NCBI GenBank assembly: GCA_030731565.1
Contig: JANQTT010000076.1
Span: 1-13,484, forward strand
Direction of reading: 5' to 3'
Length of the DNA: 13,484 bases
Origin: Rickettsiaceae bacterium
Lineage (GTDB): Bacteria > Pseudomonadota > Alphaproteobacteria > Rickettsiales > Rickettsiaceae
Shown: in pieces, positions 1-6,863 of the stretch
Layout of the letters: each line of letters starts with the position of its first letter
Numbering within the stretch: position 1 is the first letter of the stretch
Notes under the pieces: model-generated
The model's database searches: none
What the model was told of the DNA's origin: nothing
Seen by the model: only the letters and a program-made list of their open reading frames with translations
Program-made: the position numbers and the translations under genes

Positions 1-2289
1 GTTGGGATTGGTGGTTCTGGTAAATCTACTATTGCTAAAAAATATGCAAAAGAATCTGGCGCTACAATCATTTGGAGCCTTAATGCTGAGTCAAGAGGCG
101 CAATAGTTTCTTCAATGAAACAAATTGCCTATACGATAGCATCAAAAGAAAAAGAAAGAGAAGAGGTTGATAAAATATTAGCAATAAAAGACGCTTTTGA
201 ACGCGAAAGAGGATTATTATTATTTTTAAGAAAGTGGGCTAAATCTTATCCAGGTTGGTTAATTATATATGATAATGTTAAATCATTTAATGATATAAAA
301 AGGTTTTTCCCGCATGATCCTAGCGGTTGGGGAGAAGGGAATGTAATAATAACTACAAGTAATAATAATATAGTACATAATGATATTATTTTATCAGAAA
401 ATGTTGTTACGGTTGGGGGGTTAAGTGACCAAGAAAAAGCAAAATTATTTATTAGCATATTAGAAGATAGTAAAAAAAAATATGATATAGACTATGATCA
501 GTGCCTAAATGATATACCTTCATTTCCATTAGATGTTTTAATCGCCGCTCACTATATAAAGGAGACTAATATAAGTTGTACGCAATATTTGAAATATTCT
601 TCTTCGCATAACCAGGTCTTTAGAAATGCTCAGCTTAATATTTTAAATGATGTCGGCGAATACTCAAAAACGAGATATGATATTATTACGCTTCCAATAC
701 AATATATGGTAGAAAAGTCAGCCGACTTTAGAGATTTGCTTATAATGATTAGCAATATATCATCGCTTGATATACCTAAAAAACTTTTGGCTTCTTATAA
801 AGGAGACATAATAGTTGATAACTTTATTTATGCATTAAAAAAATTCTCTTTAATTACAAAAGAAACGAACCAAAAAAATGGCTTAGGTCAGGTTTTTTCG
901 ATTCATAAGAGTACACAAGATGTTATATTTGCCTATTTTGTAAATTCCTTACAGTTTGCAGAAAATCCTAATCAGCTGCATAATATTTCAGTATTTCTAG
1001 AGAATTACTTATCAAATATTTTGGATGAGAATGATTTTCTAAAGATACAGTTGTTCGTTCCCCATATAGAGAAATTTTTGAAAAACTCTCGCTTATTTAA
1101 TAAGCAAGATATAGCTAGGTTAAATAAAAAATTAGGCGTTAGTTACTTTTATCTTGGTAAATATGAAAAAGCAAAGGGAGCGTTTTATAATGCTTTGAAT
1201 ATTTATGGCCAGGGCAAAAATAATGAAATAGATAAAGCTAAGGTTTTAGCGCGTTTAGGAGCTGCGTATAGGAATACTGCGGATTTTCAAAAAGCAAAAG
1301 AGTGTTTGGAAAAAGCTCTTAAAGCATACGAAAAATATTATGGAGCTGATCATGTTAAAACTGCTCGGATTTCTACGACTCTTGGAAGTGTTTATAGGAA
1401 TATAGGCGATTATCCTAGAGCAAAGAAATTGCTTGAAAATGGTTCTGCTATATTTAAGAAACAATATAATAAGGAACATAAAAATACAATCTGGAGCTTA
1501 TCATATTTAGGGCAGTTTTACAAAAATATAGGTAGCTATACTGAAGCTAGAGCGTTACTTGAGAAAACTTTTTCTACATACGAAACAGAATTTGGGAATA
1601 CTCATATTAAAACTGCATGGAGTTTAGTACATCTTGCTAGTGTATATCGTAGTATAGGTTATCCAGAAAAGGCAAAAGAGTATTTAATTCGAGCGATAGA
1701 AATATATAAATTGCGATGCGGAGAAGATAGCTTCGAATATGCTTGGAGTAGGGCACATTTAAGTGCGGTTTATAGGGATTTAGGTAAGTTAGATGAAGCT
1801 ATAAATATATTAAAAGGAAGTATAGCTTTTTATAATAACAATTTACCTGTTGGTCATATAATTCATGGATGGATAAAGTTCCACTTAGGCAATGCATATA
1901 GGCATAAAGGGAACCAAGAACTTGCAAAGGAATACCTTAACGAATCGCTGTTAATTAATGAAAAATATTATGGAAAAAGCCATATTAAAACAGCACAAAT
2001 ATTGAATAGCCTAGGAAAATTAGCTATTGTTAGTCAGGATTTTGAACACGCAAAGATTTGTCTTGAAAAGTCTCTGAAAATATATTCAATACATGGCCAT
2101 TATGATAAGTATAAAGCCTATGAGGCTTTAGGGGATTTATACACTGAAATGTATAAAAACAAAAGTGATAAGACATTAATAGATATGAGTCTAGAAAACC
2201 TTCAAAAAGCAATTGCTGTTATCGAAAATAATTTTCCTGCTGATTCGGTCCATATAGCTAGAATTAAGTCTAAGTTAGAGAGTTTTTAG
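1..2289 (+). CDS. STAND-class ATPase: NB-ARC domain plus C-terminal kinesin-light-chain-type TPR array (5' end outside window)
   Basis: The reading frame is open from base 1, so the visible 762 residues lack the true N-terminus; an internal ATG at 115 would cut off the P-loop and is not the start. Walker A is GIGGSGKST at residues 2-10. A Walker B-like strand (GWLIIYDNV, about 83-91) and a sensor strand (GNVIITTSN, about 114-122) follow. A GLPLA-like SFPLD lies near residue 174, and an MHD-like FSIHKS near 300. From about nt 1110 to the end there are roughly nine TPRs with a 42-residue period (GxxHIKTA...LGxxYRNxGDYxxAKxxLEKAL), of the kinesin-light-chain type. In this family the TPRs sense a ligand, and nucleotide binding drives oligomerisation of an N-terminal effector domain. 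That effector domain is not in the window, so whether this is an anti-phage sensor, a regulator or a host-directed protein cannot be decided. No signal peptide or membrane segment is seen in the visible part. Confidence 0.9.
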   Translation, partial: VGIGGSGKSTIAKKYAKESGATIIWSLNAESRGAIVSSMKQIAYTIASKEKEREEVDKILAIKDAFERERGLLLFLRKWAKSYPGWLIIYDNVKSFNDIKRFFPHDPSGWGEGNVIITTSNNNIVHNDIILSENVVTVGGLSDQEKAKLFISILEDSKKKYDIDYDQCLNDIPSFPLDVLIAAHYIKETNISCTQYLKYSSSHNQVFRNAQLNILNDVGEYSKTRYDIITLPIQYMVEKSADFRDLLIMISNISSLDIPKKLLASYKGDIIVDNFIYALKKFSLITKETNQKNGLGQVFSIHKSTQDVIFAYFVNSLQFAENPNQLHNISVFLENYLSNILDENDFLKIQLFVPHIEKFLKNSRLFNKQDIARLNKKLGVSYFYLGKYEKAKGAFYNALNIYGQGKNNEIDKAKVLARLGAAYRNTADFQKAKECLEKALKAYEKYYGADHVKTARISTTLGSVYRNIGDYPRAKKLLENGSAIFKKQYNKEHKNTIWSLSYLGQFYKNIGSYTEARALLEKTFSTYETEFGNTHIKTAWSLVHLASVYRSIGYPEKAKEYLIRAIEIYKLRCGEDSFEYAWSRAHLSAVYRDLGKLDEAINILKGSIAFYNNNLPVGHIIHGWIKFHLGNAYRHKGNQELAKEYLNESLLINEKYYGKSHIKTAQILNSLGKLAIVSQDFEHAKICLEKSLKIYSIHGHYDKYKAYEALGDLYTEMYKNKSDKTLIDMSLENLQKAIAVIENNFPADSVHIARIKSKLESF

Positions 2290-2403
2290 ATAATTAATTC
2301 TGTTACAAATGGTAATAATTTTATCTATGTAATTTACACTTAGTTTTATATATAAGTCAATTTAACGCATTTTATTTATACTTTACTATAGCTAGGGTGG
2401 TAA

Positions 2404-2426
2404 TTGTAAATCAGTGTGGTTTACAA
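2404..2426 (+). promoter_or_regulatory. Hairpin in the leader of the 57-residue gene
   Basis: The arms TTGTAAATC (2404-2412) and GGTTTACAA (2418-2426) pair over 9 bp, including one T-G wobble, around the loop AGTGT. No T-tract follows, so it is not a classical terminator. It sits 53 nt upstream of the start at 2479. A weak promoter-like pair lies just upstream (TTTAAC at 2361-2366, 17-nt gap, TACTAT at 2384-2389), which would place the hairpin at the 5' end of the transcript. Role in mRNA stability or control is inferred only. Confidence 0.4.
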
Positions 2427-2478
2427 GAAACCGCTCTTTAAGTTGTATGGGAGCTAAAATTTTGAGGTGAGGTATATT

Positions 2479-2652
2479 ATGGAATGTCTAGAAAATAGAG
2501 AATTTAGAATTACAAAGATAGAAATCAACGAGCTCGATAGACTGCTAAATAAGTCTGGTGTAAAAGAGGAAAGAATAAAAAATAAATTGCGCCAGCTCAT
2601 TGAAATAGAGGGAGATGCTAGTATAATATTAGAACTAGAAAGTTTAATATAA
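2479..2652 (+). CDS. Unrecognised small charged protein, 57 residues
   Basis: The ATG at 2479 is preceded by a strong Shine-Dalgarno, GAGGTGAGG at 2464-2472, with about 6 nt spacing. That makes it the preferred start over an in-frame GTG at 2467 that lies inside the ribosome site. The product is rich in Glu, Lys, Arg, Ile and Leu, with heptad-like spacing of hydrophobic residues (IxxLDRLLNKSGVKEERIKNKLRQLIEIE), so it is probably mainly helical. It has one Cys near the N-terminus and no signal peptide, membrane segment or DNA-binding motif I can name. It lies 189 bp after the NB-ARC/TPR gene and is convergent with uvrD. I do not recognise the family. The strong ribosome site is the main reason to believe the gene is real. 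Confidence 0.6.
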   Translation: MECLENREFRITKIEINELDRLLNKSGVKEERIKNKLRQLIEIEGDASIILELESLI

Positions 2653-2729
2653 TATAGTTGATAGAAATTTTTGAGGTCACCACCCATAAATTTAAATTTT
2701 TCTAGAGTCTATATGAAGTTGTAAAATGT

Positions 2730-2777
2730 GGCGCTGCAAAGGTAGAGAGTTTAGAAAATCTCTATCTTTGTGGCGCC
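2730..2777 (+). terminator. Strong 19-bp hairpin between convergent genes
   Basis: Left arm 2730-2748 (GGCGC...GTAGAGA) pairs with right arm 2759-2777 (TCTCTA...GGCGCC) over 19 bp, around a 10-nt A-rich loop. All three departures from Watson-Crick pairing are G-T/T-G, so RNA made from the + strand folds without mismatches. The - strand RNA would carry three A-C mismatches. It ends 7 nt from the uvrD stop codon and lies 77 nt after the 57-residue gene. A short T-rich stretch (ATTTTAC) follows on the - strand side only, and no long U-tract follows on either side. Probably a shared or bidirectional terminator or mRNA 3'-end stabiliser. Confidence 0.65.
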
Positions 2778-2784
2778 TAAACAA

Positions 2785-4944
2785 CTATATTTCTTCAACA
2801 AAAGCTTCTTTTATAGTTTTTAGTCCTATTTCTTCAAATGCAATTTCTAGGCTGTCTCCATTTTTTCTAACGATAATTCCATTACCAAATTTTTGATGAT
2901 AAACTTTGTTTCCAGGATTTTTTCCAGAATTATTTATTTTGCTATTTTTCCTTATGTGAATAGTTTGCATAGAGAAGTTATGCTTGGATCCCATATAATT
3001 TAATTTATTAGTAGAAGAGCCGCGTATACATAAATCATCGGGTATTTCATTTAAAAACCTAGACGGTATCGAGCACAGGATTTCTGCAAAAACTCTTCTG
3101 CTTTCTGCATAAGTAATACATAGATCTTTTTTTGCGCGTGTTATGCCAACATAAGCAATCCTTCGTTCTTCTTCTAAGCCTTTTTCGCCTTCTTCTAATA
3201 AGGCTTTTTGGTGAGGGAATATGTTTTCTTCCCAACCTGGTAAGAATACGAAATCAAATTCAAGACCTTTTGCTGCATGTAGAGTCATTATTTTAACTGT
3301 ACCGCCAAAATCTGTTTCAAGTGATTCGTTATCCATGATTAGGCTAGAATGCTCTACAAATTCTACGATATTATCAAATTCATCAATAGCTCGCAGCATC
3401 TCGTTTATATTTTCAACCCTTCCACGAGACTCTTCTGTTTTTTCGGCCTTAAGAATATTTAAGTAATTAGATTCTTCTAAAATAAATTTGGTAACATCAA
3501 AGGCTGATTCTTTTTCGTATTTTTGCCCAGCTAGGGTAATTATGTGGACAAAGTCAGCTAGGCTATCTTTTGTTTTACCCTTGAATTTGTTTTCGCTGAT
3601 CATTTGCTTTAGCGCCTCAAAAACGGAGATTCCGTATTCACTTGCGTAATCCTTTATTTTCTTAAGAGTAACATTCCCTATAGACCTTTTTGGAACATTA
3701 ATAATTCTTTCTAATGCAAGGTTATCATTTGTATTGATACTTAGTCTTATATATGCCAGAACGTCACGAATTTCCATTCTTTCATAGAATCTTAAACCTC
3801 CAATGATTTGGTAAGGAAGTGCATTGCTTATGAAAACTTCTTCGAAAGCTCTTGTCTGAAAGCCGGCTCTTACCAGGATAGCGATTTGGTTAGCCTTAAA
3901 TTTTCCGGTTTTTACATAATTTTCTACTTCAGTAGATATGAATCTTGCTTCTTCTTTATCGTTCCAGCAAGATATAATTTTAAGTCGTTCTCCTTCTTTT
4001 TGGTCCGTCCAAAGCTTTTTTCCATGTCTTTTTTTATTATTTCCAATAATACTGGACGCGGCATTTAAAATAAAAGGTGTAGATCGATAATTTTGTTCTA
4101 GCTTTATGATTTTGGCATTTGGGAAATCTTGTTCAAAGCGAAGTATATTTTTTACTTCTGCTCCACGCCAACTATATATTGATTGGTCATCGTCACCCAC
4201 GCAGCATATGTTTTTATGCTTACTTGCTAGCATCCTTGCCCATACATATTGCACTGCATTTGTATCTTGGTATTCGTCTATTAGAATATACTTAAACTTA
4301 TTCTGGTAATGCTCTAGGATATCTGGATTTTGAATTAAAATCTGATTACAATAAAGCAGTAGATCGCCAAAATCTAAAGCATTTGAATCATGCATTTGTT
4401 TCTGGTATTCGGAATATATTGAACTTGCAATTTTATGAGCCGGCGAATGAAAATCGGATTCAGAAAGTTTTTCTGATAATAAACCTTGGTCTTTCCATCT
4501 TGAAATAATTACATGGATCATTTTGGGTGGGTATTGTTTGATATCCACATTGTTTTGCAGCGCTATATTTTTGATAAGCTTTACTTGATCATCCTGATTG
4601 ATGATAGTAAAATTGCTGCTTAACCCAAGATCAAGAACATTTATATAAGATCGTAACATTCTAGTTGCAATCGAATGAAATGTTCCAATATTAAGGCCAT
4701 CAGCTTGAATAATCCTATTAACCCGCTCTTGCATTTCTTTTGCGGCCTTATTTGTAAAAGTGACTGCTAAAATATTTGAAGGATAAGCTATGTTTTGTTC
4801 GATAATGTGCGCTATTCTACTTGTTAAGACTTTGGTTTTGCCTGTCCCAGCACCCGCAAGTACAAGTAGAGGTCCTTCGATTTGATTAACGGCTTCTAGC
4901 TGCTGTGGGTTTAAACTGCTTTGTATAACTTTTTCTGGATACAT
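2785..4944 (-). CDS. uvrD: ATP-dependent 3'-5' DNA helicase UvrD/PcrA (SF1A)
   Basis: The protein has 719 residues, the normal length for UvrD. Visible motifs in order: Q-motif LNPQQ (11-15); Walker A GAGTGKT (31-37, Lys36); motif Ia ([11 protein letters not shown]); Ib (GTFHS); DEYQD Walker B (Asp223-Glu224); motif [16 protein letters not shown] (from 250); motif IV with EQNYRST; motif [12 protein letters not shown] near 550; motif [10 protein letters not shown] (599-606). The C-terminal 48 or so residues ([13 protein letters not shown]...) match the Tudor-like domain that couples PcrA/UvrD to RNA polymerase. UvrD unwinds DNA in nucleotide-excision and mismatch repair and clears nucleoprotein blocks. 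The start follows an in-frame stop just upstream and has no clear Shine-Dalgarno. PcrA and UvrD cannot be separated by sequence alone, but uvrD is the usual proteobacterial name. The gene is transcribed alone and is divergent from pccB. Confidence 0.95.
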   Translation of the reverse strand: MYPEKVIQSSLNPQQLEAVNQIEGPLLVLAGAGTGKTKVLTSRIAHIIEQNIAYPSNILAVTFTNKAAKEMQERVNRIIQADGLNIGTFHSIATRMLRSYINVLDLGLSSNFTIINQDDQVKLIKNIALQNNVDIKQYPPKMIHVIISRWKDQGLLSEKLSESDFHSPAHKIASSIYSEYQKQMHDSNALDFGDLLLYCNQILIQNPDILEHYQNKFKYILIDEYQDTNAVQYVWARMLASKHKNICCVGDDDQSIYSWRGAEVKNILRFEQDFPNAKIIKLEQNYRSTPFILNAASSIIGNNKKRHGKKLWTDQKEGERLKIISCWNDKEEARFISTEVENYVKTGKFKANQIAILVRAGFQTRAFEEVFISNALPYQIIGGLRFYERMEIRDVLAYIRLSINTNDNLALERIINVPKRSIGNVTLKKIKDYASEYGISVFEALKQMISENKFKGKTKDSLADFVHIITLAGQKYEKESAFDVTKFILEESNYLNILKAEKTEESRGRVENINEMLRAIDEFDNIVEFVEHSSLIMDNESLETDFGGTVKIMTLHAAKGLEFDFVFLPGWEENIFPHQKALLEEGEKGLEEERRIAYVGITRAKKDLCITYAESRRVFAEILCSIPSRFLNEIPDDLCIRGSSTNKLNYMGSKHNFSMQTIHIRKNSKINNSGKNPGNKVYHQKFGNGIIVRKNGDSLEIAFEEIGLKTIKEAFVEEI

Positions 4945-5074
4945 ATTTTTATTTAATCATGGCCTTACGATTATCATAAAAAATAATAGAGGTTCTTTTA
5001 CGTTGAGTCGAGCAATATGATGATTTATTTTAGGAATGCCTAACTAGAATATAGACACTATAACCACCGCCGGA

Positions 5075-5099
5075 GTCATCCTGAACTCGTTTCAGGATC
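5075..5099 (+). repeat. REP-like hairpin repeat, copy 1 (C-G type)
   Basis: The core is ATCCTGAA, a 5-nt loop, then TTCAGGAT, an 8-bp stem within GTCATCCTGAACTCG and its 3' half. It is part of the palindromic element upstream of pccB and is inverted relative to the copy at 5131-5155. Confidence 0.75.
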
Positions 5100-5130
5100 C
5101 AAAAAAAACAACAATCCGCATTTTCCTTTA

Positions 5131-5155
5131 GATCCTGAAATAAATTCAGGATGAC
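5131..5155 (-). repeat. REP-like hairpin repeat, copy 2 (C-G type)
   Basis: Read on the - strand it begins GTCATCCTGAATTTA and differs from copy 1 at three positions, all in or next to the loop. The two copies can also pair with each other as arms of the larger cruciform. Confidence 0.75.
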
Positions 5156-5259
5156 GTGACGGTGACAGGATGACGTGACAATGGTTATAGCGTCTGTATT
5201 TAGTTAGGAATACCTAACTTTTAAAAATTTTTACTCTATCTTTTATGAAATTTATTCAT

Positions 5260-5265
5260 TATAAT
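5260..5265 (+). promoter_or_regulatory. Possible -10 box of the pccB-pccA operon
   Basis: A perfect TATAAT lies 33 nt upstream of the pccB start, after the AT-rich right flank of the palindromic element. No good TTGACA-like -35 box is present at 16-18 nt upstream. The call therefore rests on the -10 alone and on its position. Confidence 0.35.
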
Positions 5266-5286
5266 CGGCCCTCAAGGTAATAAGTG

Positions 5287-5301
5287 ATGTATTTGATATG
5301 A
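5287..5301 (+). promoter_or_regulatory. Possible four-codon leader ORF (MYLI) overlapping the pccB start
   Basis: The AAGG ribosome site at 5274-5277 is spaced 9 nt from an ATG at 5287 but 20 nt from the pccB ATG at 5298. The ORF ATG-TAT-TTG-ATA-TGA ends in a TGA that overlaps the pccB ATG (ATGA). This arrangement is typical of translational coupling, but a chance occurrence cannot be excluded for so short an ORF. Confidence 0.3.
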
Positions 5302-6854
5302 GCACACAAGCGTTTCATCAGCAACAAGCTCAAGCGCAAGCACTACAGAAGAAAAGAAGTTCTGCTTTGCTTGGAGGTGGAGTTAAAAGAGTTTCAACGC
5401 AACATGATAAAGGAAAGTTAACGGCAAGGGAGCGAATAGAAGTTTTACTTGACCCGGATAGTTTCGAGGAAACAGGAATGTTTGTTGAACACCGTTGCGA
5501 TAATTTTGGAATGAAAAATAAAAAATTTTCTGGAGATGGTGTTGTAACCGGCCATGGGACTATAAATGGCCGCTTAGTGTTTGTGTATAGCCAAGACTTC
5601 ACGGTTTTAGGTGGGTCCCTTGGGGAATATCATGCTAAGAAAATCTGTAATATAATTGATTCGGCTATTGAAGTTGGAGCGCCAGTAATTGGTATAAATG
5701 ATTCAGGTGGTGCAAGAATACAGGAAGGGGTAGATGCGCTTGGGGGCTATGGTGAACTATTTCACAGAAACGTAAAAGCTTCAGGCGTTATACCTCAGAT
5801 TACTCTAGTCATGGGGCCATGCGCAGGTGGAGCGGTATATTCTCCAGCTTTAACTGATTTTATTTTTATGGTTAAAGGCTCTTCTTATATGTTTGTAACT
5901 GGACCAGATGTGGTAAAAACTGTTACAGGCGAAGAAGTAACGCAAGATAAGTTAGGCGGGGCTAAAGTTCATACTACAAAATCTGGCGTTGCTGACCTTG
6001 CGTTTAAGAATGATATAGAAGCTTTATTAGAAACAAGAAGATTCTTTAACTTTCTGCCGTCTTCAAATAGAGGCAAATTGCCAATCAGACCAACAAGAGA
6101 TCCGGCTGATAGGGTTGATATGTCTCTTAATACTTTAGTTCCAACAATTCCTAATAAATCATATGATATGAAGGAATTAATCGAACGTATAGTAGATGAA
6201 GGAGAATTTTTCGAAATTCAGCCGAATTATGCAAAAAATATTTTAATCGGATTTGGCTATATGGAAGGTGCTCCGGTCGGTTTTGTGGCCAACCAACCAT
6301 TGCATTTAGCTGGTTGCCTGGATATAGATTCGTCAAGAAAAGCAGCGCGTTTTATTAGGTTTTGTGATGCGTTTAATATTCCTATAGTAACCCTTGTAGA
6401 TGTTCCAGGGTTCCTGCCTGGTGTTGATCAAGAATATAATGGAATCATTAAACATGGTGCTAAGCTTTTATATGCTTATGCAGAAGCTACGGTTCCAAAA
6501 ATCACTATTATAACAAGGAAAGCATATGGCGGAGCTTATATTGTAATGAATTCTAAACACCTTAAGGGTGATTTGAATTATGCATGGGTAAATTCTGAAA
6601 TAGCAGTGATGGGAGCAGAAGGTGCTGCAGAAATTATTTTCCGAGAAGATAGTAAAGATCCTGAAAAAAAACAAAAGAAAATAAGTGAATACAAAGAGAA
6701 CATCACCTCGCCATTTATTGCTGCATCCCGTGGATATTTGGATGACATTATTAGACCGCAAAACACACGTTGGAGAATCTGCAAAGGATTAAAATATTTA
6801 CGCACTAAAAAAGTAGATATGCCGTGGAAGAAACATGATAATTTACCATTATAA
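5298..6854 (+). CDS. pccB: Propionyl-CoA carboxylase beta (carboxyltransferase) subunit
   Basis: The protein has 518 residues, typical for the biotin-dependent carboxyltransferase (crotonase-fold) family. The N-terminal half carries [19 protein letters not shown], with oxyanion-hole residues in GGAR (137-140). The C-terminal half carries VPGFLPG and the second oxyanion motif GGAY (411-414). The C-terminus ([14 protein letters not shown]...[10 protein letters not shown]) matches mitochondrial PCCB closely. It transfers carboxyl from biotin on PccA to propionyl-CoA, giving methylmalonyl-CoA for succinyl-CoA supply in the cytoplasm. Oddities: residue 415 after GGAY is Ile where I recall Asp in human PCCB and Streptomyces PccB, and the usual AWPTAEIAVMGA reads [12 protein letters not shown]. 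Both may affect acyl-chain choice, so acetyl-CoA or mixed specificity is possible. It is first in a two-gene operon, and pccA follows after 9 nt. Confidence 0.93.
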   Translation: MSTQAFHQQQAQAQALQKKRSSALLGGGVKRVSTQHDKGKLTARERIEVLLDPDSFEETGMFVEHRCDNFGMKNKKFSGDGVVTGHGTINGRLVFVYSQDFTVLGGSLGEYHAKKICNIIDSAIEVGAPVIGINDSGGARIQEGVDALGGYGELFHRNVKASGVIPQITLVMGPCAGGAVYSPALTDFIFMVKGSSYMFVTGPDVVKTVTGEEVTQDKLGGAKVHTTKSGVADLAFKNDIEALLETRRFFNFLPSSNRGKLPIRPTRDPADRVDMSLNTLVPTIPNKSYDMKELIERIVDEGEFFEIQPNYAKNILIGFGYMEGAPVGFVANQPLHLAGCLDIDSSRKAARFIRFCDAFNIPIVTLVDVPGFLPGVDQEYNGIIKHGAKLLYAYAEATVPKITIITRKAYGGAYIVMNSKHLKGDLNYAWVNSEIAVMGAEGAAEIIFREDSKDPEKKQKKISEYKENITSPFIAASRGYLDDIIRPQNTRWRICKGLKYLRTKKVDMPWKKHDNLPL

Positions 6855-6863
6855 GAGTTGACG

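Larger units (their letters stand above)
5030..5217. mobile_element. MITE-like palindromic element with about 37-bp terminal inverted repeats
   Basis: The left end (5030-5066, starting TTAGGAATGCCTAACTAG) matches the reverse complement of the right end (5182-5217) at about 32 of 37 positions, with one indel. Each tip is itself a small palindrome (TTAGGAATGCCTAA; TTAGGAATACCTAA). Inside are two inverted copies of a 25-nt hairpin repeat (5075-5099 and 5131-5155) and a 14-nt direct duplication, CAGGATGACGTGAC, at 5147-5160 and 5166-5179. There is no transposase ORF, so it would be non-autonomous. A clear target-site duplication was not found. Whether it is mobile or a fixed structured element is inference. 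Confidence 0.7.
4945..5297. other. 353-bp divergent intergenic region uvrD/pccB
   Basis: It must hold the promoters of both genes. Bases 5030-5217 are filled by a palindromic MITE-like element. That leaves about 85 bp for the uvrD control region and about 80 bp for that of pccB. I see no coding sequence here. Confidence 0.7.

Noticed and set aside
2395..2685. Inverted GGGTGGT/ACCACCC around the 57-residue gene, as possible insertion ends
   Set aside because: It is only 7 bp, with no extension and no target duplication, so it is compatible with chance.
2454..2687. 77-codon - strand ORF opposite the 57-residue gene
   Set aside because: The + strand gene has the strong ribosome site, while the antisense ORF has none visible and a Ser/Ile/Leu-rich low-complexity product.
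6858..6863. TTG start for pccA, two codons upstream
   Set aside because: The ATG at 6864 has the better ribosome-site spacing, and the added residues have no family counterpart.
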